This document shows, in pieces, positions 7,075 to 17,417 of a stretch of 64,000 nucleotides of DNA; within the stretch, counting starts at the first letter, position 1, and the number at the start of each line of letters is the position of its first letter. Position numbers and translations under genes: made by a program. Origin of the DNA: ZC4RG20 sp963782445 (lineage in GTDB: Bacteria > Pseudomonadota > Gammaproteobacteria > Steroidobacterales > Rariloculaceae); NCBI GenBank assembly GCA_963782445.1, contig CAWAJM010000001.1, positions 2,852,001 through 2,916,000 on the forward strand. The letters run 5' to 3'. The notes below the pieces were generated by a model. It saw nothing but the letters and a program-made list of their open reading frames with translations. It ran no database searches and was not told the origin of the DNA.

Positions 7075-8526
7075 GTGTACCGTCCGCGCTCGATCGTCAG
7101 ACTGATCCTGATCGGCTTCGCCGTCGTCATGGCGCCGCTCATCGCCGCCGTGATCACGGCCGTGATTCAAGTCGACAGTCTCGCGCAGGACAGCCGCGCC
7201 GCGCTCATAGAAGGCGAGATCGGCATCCAGCAGAGCCGCTCGCTCGTCGAGCAGCTCATCGAGATGCAGCGAGCGCTGACGCAGTTTCAAGTGCTCAAGG
7301 ACGCGGACTTCCACGAGAATTATCTCGAGCGCCGGCGCGTGTTCCTCAACGCCGTCGAGAACCTCTCCGAGCTCAAGCTCACGAAGCTCGGCCGGCAACA
7401 GTTGGAGAGCCTGAAGAACGAGGAGCGCGCGCTCTTCGAGAAGCTGCACACCCCGTCGGGGCAGCCCGCCGCCACGCTCGCGAAAGACAACAAACCTGCC
7501 GTTTGGGCGGATCTCACGAACAAGGCCCGCACGGTGCTCTCCGAGAGCAGCCGGCTCATCGAGAGCGAGGTGGACGCGACGACGGCCCGCGCGGGAATCA
7601 TGCAGCGCACGCTGCTGCTGCAGGCGGCGGCCGTGATCCCGGCGGCCATCGTCCTCGCGGCGCTCGCCGTCGGGCTCATCGTGCGCCCGCTGCGGGAGGT
7701 GGACCAGGCCATCCGGCGGCTCGGTGCGCGCGAGTTCGCGGCCCCGATCGAAGTCCACGGCCCGCGCGACCTCGAGGCGCTGGGCCGCCAGCTCGACTGG
7801 CTGCGCCTGCGCATTCAGGAGCTCGAGCGGCAGAAGATCAACTTCTTGAGGCATATCTCCCACGAGCTCAAGACGCCCCTCACGACGATCCGCGAGGGCT
7901 CGGAGCTGCTGGCGGAAAGCCTCGAAACCGGCTCCCCGGAGGAGGCGGAGATTTCGAGAATCATCTGCTCCAACAGTCTGCACCTGCAGAAGCTCATCGA
8001 GGACCTGCTGCAGTTCGGCAAGACGGCCGAGCTCGTCTCGGACCTCCGCATCCTCGATTCCGTCGACCTGCAGGCCGTCGTGCGCCAGGTCGTGGCGACC
8101 CAGGCCCTGGCTTCGGCCTCCAAGGTCCTGAGGATCGAGGAAGACCTCGCGCCCGTACGGATTCGCGGCGACGAGAATAAGCTTAGAATAGTCGCCGACA
8201 ACCTGCTGACGAATGCCGTCAAATACACGCCCGCCGGCGGACGGGTAGCGGTTACACTGGCGGCGCACGACGGCTATGCATTCGTCGACGTGCGCGATAC
8301 GGGGCCAGGCGTAGCGGAGTCGGAAAAGCAAAAGATCTTCGAACCTTTCCAGCAAGGCCAGGCGGAATACCAATCGAGCGTCAAAGGAACCGGCCTCGGT
8401 CTGGCGATTGCCAGGGAATACGTGGAGGCCCACGATGGGTACATTGAGGTCGTCGATTCAAGCGAAGGCGCCCACTTCCGCGCCGCCTTCCCGATTGCTG
8501 GGCCGAAGCGGTTCGCGGCGGCTTAA
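7075..8526 (+). CDS. glrK: Sensor histidine kinase GlrK (QseE) family
   Basis: 483 residues from GTG 7075, chosen because GGAG lies 7 bases upstream, the sequence VYRPRSIVRLILIGFAVV matches the family start, and an upstream ATG (6952) precedes a terminator. Two membrane helices (about 8-28 and 180-205) flank a helical periplasmic sensor region, followed by HAMP, the H-box ISHELKTPLTTI (His263), N-box DNLLTNAVKYTP, and G boxes DTGPGV and GTGLGLAIA. It should autophosphorylate in response to an envelope signal and pass phosphate to GlrR. Its 3' end overlaps the qseG-like gene, as expected of a glrK-qseG-glrR operon. Confidence 0.9.
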   Translation: MYRPRSIVRLILIGFAVVMAPLIAAVITAVIQVDSLAQDSRAALIEGEIGIQQSRSLVEQLIEMQRALTQFQVLKDADFHENYLERRRVFLNAVENLSELKLTKLGRQQLESLKNEERALFEKLHTPSGQPAATLAKDNKPAVWADLTNKARTVLSESSRLIESEVDATTARAGIMQRTLLLQAAAVIPAAIVLAALAVGLIVRPLREVDQAIRRLGAREFAAPIEVHGPRDLEALGRQLDWLRLRIQELERQKINFLRHISHELKTPLTTIREGSELLAESLETGSPEEAEISRIICSNSLHLQKLIEDLLQFGKTAELVSDLRILDSVDLQAVVRQVVATQALASASKVLRIEEDLAPVRIRGDENKLRIVADNLLTNAVKYTPAGGRVAVTLAAHDGYAFVDVRDTGPGVAESEKQKIFEPFQQGQAEYQSSVKGTGLGLAIAREYVEAHDGYIEVVDSSEGAHFRAAFPIAGPKRFAAA

Positions 8527-9112
8527 GCCTTGGCTCGTGCTCGTCCTGACCTGCGCCGCCAGCGCCTGCCAGACGGCTCAACTTCCCGCCGCGGCGACGG
8601 CCGCTGCCGCCGCCGCCCCCGTGCCCTCCGACGACGTGCTGGCCGAGCTCTCGAGGTACGGCAATAAGGTGCGCGAGCTCGGCGGCAAGCAGCTCGAGCA
8701 GCAGTATCGGCAGCTCGCCCTCGCGAACGATTCGATGCTCTCGAGCGAGTCCGCGATCAAGCTGTCGCTGCTGCTGAGCGCCCCGAACTCGGCCTTTCAG
8801 GACATCGACCAGGCGACGCGCTTCCTGCGCAACGTCGTGTACCGGGAAGCCGGCCAGGAGCCCAAGATCGCCGAGTTTGCCCGCCTGCTCTACAATCTGC
8901 TGCGCGAGCGCGTCTACAGCGATTCCGACGGCGATGCCACGCTCGCTCTGCTCGCCAAGGAGCGCGACCGCAACGAGCAGCTGAACCGCCAGCTCACGAA
9001 GGTCAAAAGCGCCCTCGCGCTGGAGCGCAAGCAGCGCGAGACGCTCGAAGGCCAGCTCGATGCGCTGAAGAAACTCGAAGAGCAGCTCTCGCGCGAAGAC
9101 CTGGGACAGTAA
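8435..9112 (+). CDS. qseG: QseG/YfhG-like outer membrane lipoprotein
   Basis: 225 residues if started at ATG 8435, which has a GGAGG site with 6-base spacing inside the glrK coding region. A TTG at 8495 is the alternative and would shorten the 92-base overlap. A basic N-region (GSRRLKPW), a hydrophobic stretch and ASACQ (Cys45) form a lipoprotein signal. The mature protein is helical with heptad-like stretches near the end (RNEQLNRQLTKVKSALALER, then LEGQLDALKKLEEQL). In enterobacteria QseG activates the kinase encoded next to it. Position between glrK and glrR is the main support, since sequence similarity in this family is low. Confidence 0.78.
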   Translation: MGTLRSSIQAKAPTSAPPSRLLGRSGSRRLKPWLVLVLTCAASACQTAQLPAAATAAAAAAPVPSDDVLAELSRYGNKVRELGGKQLEQQYRQLALANDSMLSSESAIKLSLLLSAPNSAFQDIDQATRFLRNVVYREAGQEPKIAEFARLLYNLLRERVYSDSDGDATLALLAKERDRNEQLNRQLTKVKSALALERKQRETLEGQLDALKKLEEQLSREDLGQ

Positions 9113-9121
9113 CACCGGCTT

Positions 9122-10510
<1,389 letters not shown>

Positions 10511-10577
10511 GCCGCGGCGCTTCAAATAGCCGCCGCGCTGGGTTCTAATACCCCGTCCGGGGAGGGGAGGACCCAGT

Positions 10578-12212
10578 ATGTGGCAGCAGCCTTATTTGCC
10601 GATAGCGAATAGCCTTGGGTGGTCGGCGCTTGCCGCCGCCGTGCCGATTCTCGTGCTGCTGCTGCTGATCGGTGTGCTGCGCCGGCCGGCCTGGGTCGCG
10701 GCGCTGGCGGGCCTCGCCACCGCGCTCGTCGTCGCGATCGGCGTCTACGGCATGCCGGTCAAGCTCGCCCTGAGCTCGACGGCCATGGGCGCCGCCTTCG
10801 GCCTGTTTCCGATAGGCTGGATCGTCTACTGGGCCATCGTGCTGTACCGCCTCACGCTCGAGACGGGCAACTTCGAGATCATCAAGGACTCGATAGGCGG
10901 GCTCACGTCCGACCGGCGGCTCCAGGCCATGCTCATCGCCTTCGCGCTCGGCGCCTTCATCGAGGGAGCCGCGGGCTTCGGCACCCCGGTCGCCGTGGCC
11001 GCGGCCATGCTCACGGGGCTCGGCTTCTCACCGTTCTTCGCGGCCGGCATCTGCCTGCTCGCCAACACGGCGCCCGTCGCGTTCGGCTCGATCGGCATCC
11101 CGGTCATTACGCTGGCCGGCACGACGGCCGGGCTGCACGGGGTCGCCGTGGGCCCGTGGACGGCGGAGCTCAGCAGCTGGGTCGGCCGGCTCTGCGCGCC
11201 CGTGTCTTTGTTCATACCGGCCTACCTCATGATGGTCATGGGCGGTTTCAAAGGCCTCAAGGCCGTGCTGCCCGCGGCCGCGGTCTGCGGGGTCGCGTTC
11301 GCGTCCGTGCAGTTCCTGATGTCGAACTTCGTGGGGCCGGAGCTCGTCGACATCGTGGCCTCGATCGTCGCGATCCTAGCGCTCATCGCGCTGCTCAAGG
11401 TCTGGCAGCCCGCCGAGGGCTTTCACATGGCCGGCGAGCATACCGCCGAGATCGAGCTCAAAACCCACGGCGTGGGCCGCACCGTGCTCGCCTGGTCGCC
11501 CTATCTGTTCCTCGTCGCATTCGTGCTCGTCTGGGGGACCTCGGGCGGCAAGCACGCGCTCGATGCGGTGACGGCCTCCGTGCGCTGGCCGGGCCTCGAC
11601 AACCTCGTGCTGCGGGGCGCGCCCGTCGTCGCGACGCCGACGCCGTACGCGGCCAGTTACACGCTGAACTGGCTCTCGGCCGCGGGCACGGCCTGCGCCT
11701 TCGCGAGCATGGCGGCCGCGCTCGTGCTGCGCGTCTCGCTGGGACGCTATGTGCTCCTGCTCGGCTCCGTAGCCCGGCAGCTCGCGTTCCCGATGCTCAC
11801 GATCGCCGCGGTCGTCGGCCTCGCCTATCTCATGAACTACTCGGGTGCGACGGTCACGCTCGGCCTCGCGTTCGCGGGCACGGGCGCGCTGTTTCCGTTC
11901 TTCAGCTCGTTGCTGGGGTGGCTCGGCGTGTTCCTGACCGGCAGCGATACGTCGTCGAACGCGCTGTTCGGCAACCTGCAGGTCGTGACGGCGACGAGCC
12001 TGCACCTCAATCCGGCGATCCTGGCCGCAGCGAACTCGGCCGGCGGCGTCATGGGCAAGATGATCAGCCTGCAGAGCCTCGCGGTCGCCGTCGCCGCCAC
12101 GGGCATGAGCCGCAGCGAGGAAGGCAAGCTCTTCCGCTTCACATTCAAGCACAGCATCCTGCTCGCGGCCGTCGTCGGTGCGCTGACGGCGCTGTACGCC
12201 TACGCGATCTGA
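10578..12212 (+). CDS. lldP: L-lactate permease, LctP family
   Basis: 544 residues, very hydrophobic, with about 12-14 membrane helices. Family signatures are IGWIVYWAIVLYRLTLETG, GAFIEGAAGFGTPVAVAAAM, ANTAPVAFGSIGIPV, FLTGSDTSSNALFGNLQ and AANSAGGVMGKMISLQSL. It should import lactate or glycolate by proton symport across the inner membrane. The ATG at 10578 follows GGGGAGGGGAGG. It lies 67 bases after glrR on the same strand; I see no sigma-54 promoter in the gap. No lactate dehydrogenase is adjacent. Confidence 0.93.
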   Translation: MWQQPYLPIANSLGWSALAAAVPILVLLLLIGVLRRPAWVAALAGLATALVVAIGVYGMPVKLALSSTAMGAAFGLFPIGWIVYWAIVLYRLTLETGNFEIIKDSIGGLTSDRRLQAMLIAFALGAFIEGAAGFGTPVAVAAAMLTGLGFSPFFAAGICLLANTAPVAFGSIGIPVITLAGTTAGLHGVAVGPWTAELSSWVGRLCAPVSLFIPAYLMMVMGGFKGLKAVLPAAAVCGVAFASVQFLMSNFVGPELVDIVASIVAILALIALLKVWQPAEGFHMAGEHTAEIELKTHGVGRTVLAWSPYLFLVAFVLVWGTSGGKHALDAVTASVRWPGLDNLVLRGAPVVATPTPYAASYTLNWLSAAGTACAFASMAAALVLRVSLGRYVLLLGSVARQLAFPMLTIAAVVGLAYLMNYSGATVTLGLAFAGTGALFPFFSSLLGWLGVFLTGSDTSSNALFGNLQVVTATSLHLNPAILAAANSAGGVMGKMISLQSLAVAVAATGMSRSEEGKLFRFTFKHSILLAAVVGALTALYAYAI

Positions 12213-12225
12213 CCGGCCTGCGCCC

Positions 12226-13125
12226 TCAGGTGGCGGAGCCGGGCACTTTGACGACGAGCACGTCGCCCGCGGCGTCGTGCAGCACACGGTCGGCCGTACT
12301 GCCGATGAACAGGCTCCGGATCGGGCCGCGCGGCACGGCACCGAGCACGAGCAGCGTGTGCGGCTCGCGCGCGCGCTCGCCGAGCACCTCGCCGGGGCGA
12401 CCTTCGACGATGGTGCCCGCTGCTGCCGGCAGGCCCGCTTCGGTGACGAGCCGCGCGAATGCCTCGCGGCGCCCGGCCTCCAGCGAGCCCTGGACGTCGT
12501 CGACCATGACGGCATCGAGCCCGGAATCCGCGACGATCAGCGCAAGCGGCGTGAAGCAATGCACGACCTCGAGCCGTGCGGCACAGAGGTCCCGAAACAG
12601 CTTGGCCGCCGCGAGCACCGCGAGATCGAGCGAGGCGGGCTTGCCGTGCTCGCGCGCCGGGTCCACGCCCGCAACGACCCGCTCGTAGGGCTCGCCGCCC
12701 CGGGCGCGCGCGACGAGCACGGGCACGGGACACGTAGCCACGAGCCGCCAGTCGTCGTGCGAGAACCGTCCCGCCGGCCCGCTCGGCTCCGTGACGACAA
12801 GCTCCGCGCGGCCACTGAGGGCCTCGCGGGCCGCGCCGTCTGCACGCGGATGGCTCCAGACCGCGCGCGCCTCGGCCCGCAGGCCGCGCTTGCGCAGGGC
12901 CGCGGCGATCGCCTCGGCGGCGCCCCGCCGTTCCTCGACGAGGCGGTCGCGCAGCGACGCATAGACCTCCGGATGGCCGAGATAGCCTTCGAGGTGCGGA
13001 TCGTGAACCAGGGCCAGAACGTCGACGGCAGCGCCGGCGCGCTCGGCGATGGCTGCGGTACGCCGCACGGCGGCGGCATCGGCGGTGGTGCCCCTCTCGG
13101 CGAGCAGCAGAAGCTTTTCGATCAT
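12226..13125 (-). CDS. Tandem universal stress protein (UspE-like)
   Basis: About 299 residues from ATG 13125 (MIEKLLLLAERG); an ATG at 13137 is an alternative and neither has a strong ribosome site. Two Usp domains: the second is clear, with VVAGVDPA, LEVVHCFTP and the nucleotide-binding-type end LVLGAVPRGPIRSLFIGSTA followed by LVVKVPGS. The first half is more divergent. Usp proteins act in the cytoplasm in stress survival. It converges with lldP and is divergent from the ligase-acyltransferase fusion. Two similar proteins lie at 18663 and 20143, all around the FixLJ block. Confidence 0.85.
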   Translation of the reverse strand: MIEKLLLLAERGTTADAAAVRRTAAIAERAGAAVDVLALVHDPHLEGYLGHPEVYASLRDRLVEERRGAAEAIAAALRKRGLRAEARAVWSHPRADGAAREALSGRAELVVTEPSGPAGRFSHDDWRLVATCPVPVLVARARGGEPYERVVAGVDPAREHGKPASLDLAVLAAAKLFRDLCAARLEVVHCFTPLALIVADSGLDAVMVDDVQGSLEAGRREAFARLVTEAGLPAAAGTIVEGRPGEVLGERAREPHTLLVLGAVPRGPIRSLFIGSTADRVLHDAAGDVLVVKVPGSAT

Positions 13126-13220
13126 GCGGGCAAGCATAGAGGGCCCGGCCGCGCCGTCCCATCTCGGCATCTACGAATCCGCGCGACGTCAAATGCCGGC
13201 ATGGACGGTACACTCTGACA

Positions 13221-15896
13221 ATGCAACCTCTCTACCTTCGTACCCTCCAGGATCTCGTCGCATCTTTCGGCGCCCGCGGCGACAAGCAGGCCCTCGTCGC
13301 CTTCGGCGCGGATTCGAGCGAAACCTTGAGCTTCGACGCCTTGGGGGCCCGCATCGCGGACATCGCCGGCGGCCTGACCGAGCGGGGCATCCGCCCGGGC
13401 GATCTCGTCCTGCTGTGCGGTCCCAACGGCCCCGGCTGGGCGGCGGCCTACTTCGGCATCGTGGCGGCCGGCGCGACGGCGGTGCCGGTCGACGATCAGT
13501 CCGGGCCCGAGACGCTGATCGGCGTGCTGCGCCACAGCGGCGCACGTTTCGCCTTCACGAGCCGCCGCCACCTCGACGCGCTCGGCGACGTACCCGAGAG
13601 ACCTCAGGCTTTCGCCCTGCTCGAGGCGGGTGCCGAGGACCCGCTCGCGTACTCGCGCATCAAGGCCGACGGTCCGGTCGAGCTGCCCGCGCCCGACCCG
13701 GCCCGCATCGCCTCCCTTGTCTACACGTCCGGCACGACGGGCAACCCGAAGGCGGTACCGCTCACGCATGCGAACCTCGCCGCCGACGCCAACGCGCTCA
13801 TGCGCGCCGGGCTCATCGGCGCCAGCGACCGCGTGCTGCTGCCGCTGCCGATGCATCACAGCTATCCGTTCACGGTCGGGCTGCTGCTCGTGCTCGGCAT
13901 GGGCGCGACGCTCGTGCTGCCGTCCGGCATGTCGGGCCCCGAGATCACGGGGGCGCTCAAGGCCGGCGACGCGACCGCAATGCTCGGCGTGCCGAGCCTG
14001 TACGCGGCGGTCTGGCAAGGCATCACGACGCGCGTCGAGGCCGGCGGCGGAAGGCAGGCGCGGCTCTTTCGCCGGCTGCTCGCGGTGAGCCGCCGCACGA
14101 CGCGCCTGACCGGGCTGCGCCCCGGCAAGCTGCTGTTCCGCCCGCTGCACGCCAACCTCGGCAAACGGCTCAGGATTCTCGGCTGCGGCGGCGCAAAGCT
14201 CGATCCGCAGCTCGCGCGGGATCTCGAGACGCTCGGCTGGACGGTGCTCTCCGGCTACGGCCTGACCGAGACCTCGCCCGTGCTCACGTTCAACTCGCGG
14301 CGCGGGCGCCGCCTCGATTCCGAAGGCCGCGCGCTGCCGGGCGTCGAGATTAGAATCGCGGAGGCGAGCGATCCGGCGCAAGGCGAGATCCTCGCACGGG
14401 GCCCGAACGTCTTCGCCGGCTACTGGAACAACCCCGACGCGACGCGCGAGGCGTTCACGGCCGACGGCTGGTTTCGCACCGGCGACCTCGGCTGGCTCGA
14501 CGCCGAGGGTTATCTGCACGTCGCCGGCCGGCTCAAGGAGGTTATCGTGCTCGCGGGCGGCAAGAACGTCTTCCCGGAGGACGTCGAGCCGACCTACGGA
14601 GCCTCGCCCCTGCTGCGCGAGATCGCGCTGCTCGAGCGCGAGGGCCGGCTCGTCGCGCTCGCGGTGCCGGACGAGGACGAGCTGCGCCGGCGCGGCGGCC
14701 TCGGTGCCGTGCGCCTGATCGGCGACGAGCTCGAGCGGCTCGGCATGCAGCTGCCGCCGTACGAGCGCCTCATGGACTTCCGGGCCGTGCGCGAGCCGCT
14801 GCCGCGGACGCGCCTGGGCAAGCTGCGCCGGCACCTGCTGCTCGACCTCTACGAGCGCGCCGGGCAGCGCTCTCTCGAGGAACAGCCGGTCGATCTCAGC
14901 GCCGAAGACAAGCAGCTCGTCGAGGCCTCGCCGACGACGCAGGGCGTCTGGCAGTGGCTCGCCGAGCGCTATCCGGACCGGCACCTCTATCTCGACATGA
15001 GCCCGCAGCTGGATCTGCAGATCGACTCGCTGGGTTGGGTCACGCTGACGCTCGAGCTCGAGCAGCGCTTCCGTGTCGCCCTCTCGGGCGCGGCTGTGAG
15101 CCGCGTGCTGACGCTGCGGGACCTTCTGACCGAAGTTCACCGCGCCGAGCAGAGCGGCGCCACGACGCCCGCCGCCGGCGGGCCGCGCCCGGCGCCGCCG
15201 CGGCCCGGGCCCGTGCTCGGGGCGCTCGGCGCGGGCCTCTTCGCTCTCGACCGCGCGCTCATGCGCACGCTGTTCAGCCTCTCGGTCACGGGCCAAGAGC
15301 GCGTGCCGAGCGAGGGCCCGCTCGTCTTCGCGCCTAACCACGAGAGCTTTCTGGATCCCGCGGCCATCGCGGCCGCACTGCCGCCCGGGATGCTGCGGCG
15401 AGTGCATTGGGCCGGCTGGGTCGGCGTCATGTTCGCGGGCCCGGTCAGCCGCCTCGTGAGCCGCGCGACGGGCGTATTCCCCGTGGACCCGGACCAGGAC
15501 CTCGCGGGAGCCATCGGCACCGCGCGCGCCGTGCTCGAGCAGGGCGACTCGCTCGTCTGGTTCCCCGAAGGCCGCCGCTCGCTCGACGGCCGGCTCCTGC
15601 CCTTCCGCCCGGGCATCGGCGCATTGCTCGAGCATCAGACCTGCCGCGTCGTGCCGACGTTCGTGCAGGGCAGCTTCGAGGCCTGGCCGCCGACGCGCAA
15701 GCTGCCTCGCCGCCATCCGGTCAGCATCGCCTTCGGGCCGAGCGCGTCGGTGGCCGAGCTTGCGGCGGAGGGGGAAGGCGATTCGGAGCCGGCGCGCATC
15801 CGCAGCGCGCTCGAGCGCCGCGTCCAGGCGCTGGCCGCGCAGTTCGGAGCCCCCCCGGAAAGTCCGGACTCGACTAAGCTCGGCCCCGCGCGGTAA
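13221..15896 (+). CDS. Fusion of AMP-forming acyl ligase, acyl carrier domain and PlsC-type acyltransferase
   Basis: 891 residues. The adenylating part (about 1-545) has YTSGTTGNPKAVPLTH (168-183), GYGLTETSP, TGDLGWLDAEGYLHVAGRLK and GGKNVFPEDVE. An acyl-carrier-like domain follows with IDSLGW (Ser603 as likely phosphopantetheine site). The C-terminal part has the acyltransferase motifs NHESFLD (Asn706, His707) and FPEGRRS (from 781). A plausible path is activation of a free fatty acid, loading on the built-in carrier and transfer to a lysophospholipid. E. coli Aas joins an acyltransferase and an acyl-ACP synthetase in the opposite order, without a carrier. Substrates and product are inferred. 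Confidence 0.85.
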   Translation: MQPLYLRTLQDLVASFGARGDKQALVAFGADSSETLSFDALGARIADIAGGLTERGIRPGDLVLLCGPNGPGWAAAYFGIVAAGATAVPVDDQSGPETLIGVLRHSGARFAFTSRRHLDALGDVPERPQAFALLEAGAEDPLAYSRIKADGPVELPAPDPARIASLVYTSGTTGNPKAVPLTHANLAADANALMRAGLIGASDRVLLPLPMHHSYPFTVGLLLVLGMGATLVLPSGMSGPEITGALKAGDATAMLGVPSLYAAVWQGITTRVEAGGGRQARLFRRLLAVSRRTTRLTGLRPGKLLFRPLHANLGKRLRILGCGGAKLDPQLARDLETLGWTVLSGYGLTETSPVLTFNSRRGRRLDSEGRALPGVEIRIAEASDPAQGEILARGPNVFAGYWNNPDATREAFTADGWFRTGDLGWLDAEGYLHVAGRLKEVIVLAGGKNVFPEDVEPTYGASPLLREIALLEREGRLVALAVPDEDELRRRGGLGAVRLIGDELERLGMQLPPYERLMDFRAVREPLPRTRLGKLRRHLLLDLYERAGQRSLEEQPVDLSAEDKQLVEASPTTQGVWQWLAERYPDRHLYLDMSPQLDLQIDSLGWVTLTLELEQRFRVALSGAAVSRVLTLRDLLTEVHRAEQSGATTPAAGGPRPAPPRPGPVLGALGAGLFALDRALMRTLFSLSVTGQERVPSEGPLVFAPNHESFLDPAAIAAALPPGMLRRVHWAGWVGVMFAGPVSRLVSRATGVFPVDPDQDLAGAIGTARAVLEQGDSLVWFPEGRRSLDGRLLPFRPGIGALLEHQTCRVVPTFVQGSFEAWPPTRKLPRRHPVSIAFGPSASVAELAAEGEGDSEPARIRSALERRVQALAAQFGAPPESPDSTKLGPAR

Positions 15897-15907
15897 TTTG
15901 GCCCATT

Positions 15908-16348
15908 ATGGCTATCGTAAGAAATTGCCCGAACTGCGGGCGCCGCAACCGGATCCCCGAGGCGCACTTGTCGGACACGGGACGCTGCGGCTCCTGCCGC
16001 GAGCCGCTGCCGCCCCTCGCGGCGCCGCTCGAGGTCGGCAGCCACGAATTTCGCGCCATCGTGGCCGCGGCCCGGGTCCCGATTCTCGTCGACTTTTGGG
16101 CCGCCTGGTGCGGCCCGTGCAAGATGGCGGCGCCCGAGGTCGCGCGCGTCGCGGAGGCGATGGCCGGGCGCGCGCTCGTGCTCAAGGTCGACACCGAGAC
16201 GGCCCCGGACCTCGCGGCCGAGTACAACGTCCGCAGCATCCCGAACTTCGCTGTGTTCGCCAACGGCTCGCTCGTATTTCAGCAGGCCGGGCTCGTGAAC
16301 CACAGCCGGATGCAGACGTGGCTCGAGCAGGCTGCGGCGGCCGCATGA
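15908..16348 (+). CDS. trxC: Thioredoxin 2 (TrxC) with N-terminal zinc ribbon
   Basis: 146 residues. An N-terminal CPNC (7-10) and CGSC (27-30) pair makes the zinc ribbon that marks TrxC, and the thioredoxin domain has FWAAWCGPCKM (Cys68, Cys71) and the cis-proline segment RSIPNFAVF. It reduces disulfides in the cytoplasm and is typically linked to oxidative stress. It starts 11 bases after the fusion gene and its stop region touches a potential ATG of the following cytochrome gene, so all three could share a transcript. Confidence 0.93.
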   Translation: MAIVRNCPNCGRRNRIPEAHLSDTGRCGSCREPLPPLAAPLEVGSHEFRAIVAAARVPILVDFWAAWCGPCKMAAPEVARVAEAMAGRALVLKVDTETAPDLAAEYNVRSIPNFAVFANGSLVFQQAGLVNHSRMQTWLEQAAAAA

Positions 16349-16380
16349 AACGTGTTCACACTCGAGGAGCGTCAAGCGCC

Positions 16381-16788
16381 ATGAAATCGACTGCTGCCAC
16401 CGCCACGATCGCCTTGCTGGTCCTCGCCGCCGGGAGCGCCGCGGCGGCCGAGAACGCCGCCTCCGGCTCACAGATCTATGCCAACAACTGCGCCTCCTGC
16501 CACGGGCCGACGGGCGAAGGCAACGGCCCCGTCGCCGCCGTTCTCAACGTCAACGTGCCGAATCTGCGCAACCTCGCCGAGCGCAATCACGGCGTCTTCC
16601 CGACGGCCGATGTGCGCGCCTACATCGACGGCCGCAATCTGCCGGCCGCCCATGGCGACCGCTACATGCCGATCTGGGGCGCCGAGTTCGGCTGGGGCGG
16701 CAAAGGCAAAGCGGCCACCGAAAAGCTCATTGCAGAGCGCATCGACGCGGTCGTCGACTACCTCAAAAAGCTCCAGTACCGGAAGTAA
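16381..16788 (+). CDS. Periplasmic class I cytochrome c
   Basis: 135 residues from ATG 16381, which has GAGGAG 11 bases upstream. An in-frame ATG at 16345 overlaps the trxC stop and would add 12 residues. A signal peptide ends at AAAAEN, followed by one heme site CASCH (Cys37, Cys40, His41) and a likely Met ligand in RYMPIWG. It is a single-heme electron carrier of the c5/cbb3-CcoP type. It lies between trxC and the convergent fixJ gene. The redox partner cannot be told from sequence. Confidence 0.88.
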   Translation: MKSTAATATIALLVLAAGSAAAAENAASGSQIYANNCASCHGPTGEGNGPVAAVLNVNVPNLRNLAERNHGVFPTADVRAYIDGRNLPAAHGDRYMPIWGAEFGWGGKGKAATEKLIAERIDAVVDYLKKLQYRK

Positions 16789-16799
16789 CCGAAGCCGAT

Positions 16800-17414
16800 T
16801 CAGATCTGGCGGATGCTGCCGACGATGCGCACGAGCTCGGCCAGCGAACGCACGCCCATCTTGTGCATGACGCGGGCGCGATGCAGTTCGACGGTGCGCT
16901 GGCTCACGCCGAGATCGAGCGCGATGACCTTGTTGGCATGGCCCTGCACGACCTTGTCCATGACCTCGGTCTCGCGCGGCGTCAGCGTCTTGAGGCGTTT
17001 GCGCGCCCGCGCGACCGACTCGTCCTCGTTGCGGCGCTCGCGGTCCGCCTGCAGCGCCTTGTGGATGCGGTCCAGCAGGTCCTGATCGCGAAAGGGCTTC
17101 TGAATGAAATCCGCGGCGCCGGCCTGCATGGCGGTGACGGCCATCGGCACGTCGCCGTGCCCGGTGACGAAGATGATCGGAATCTCCGCCTGCCGTGAGT
17201 TGAGCTCTTCCTGCAGCTCGAGACCGCTCAGGCCCGGCATGCGAATGTCGGCGACGAGGCAGCTCACGCGCGACGGCTCGTAGCCCTCGAGAAACGCATT
17301 GCCCGAAGAATACGTCTCGCACGGCAGCCCCACCGATTTCAGCAGCAACCGCAACGAATCGCGCACGGCGTCGTCGTCGTCGACGACGTAAACGACCGAA
17401 GACTCTTCACTCAC
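16800..17414 (-). CDS. fixJ: FixJ family response regulator
   Basis: 204 residues. The receiver domain starts VVYVVDDDDAVRDSLRLLL, has phosphoacceptor Asp56 (CLVADIRMPGLSG) and IIFVTGHGDVPMAV, then a LuxR-type helix-turn-helix (about 143-190, LTPRETEVMDKVVQGHANK and SQRTVELHRARVMHKM). This is the FixJ architecture. It follows the FixL-like kinase by 3 bases in the same operon. Target genes are unknown; the usp, hsp20 and CBS genes nearby are reasonable candidates by position. Confidence 0.9.
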   Translation of the reverse strand: MSEESSVVYVVDDDDAVRDSLRLLLKSVGLPCETYSSGNAFLEGYEPSRVSCLVADIRMPGLSGLELQEELNSRQAEIPIIFVTGHGDVPMAVTAMQAGAADFIQKPFRDQDLLDRIHKALQADRERRNEDESVARARKRLKTLTPRETEVMDKVVQGHANKVIALDLGVSQRTVELHRARVMHKMGVRSLAELVRIVGSIRQI

Positions 17415-17417
17415 GCT

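Noticed and set aside
10511..10577. Sigma-54 promoter before the L-lactate permease gene, as a GlrR target
   Set aside because: No GG-N10-GC element with the right flanks is present in the gap.
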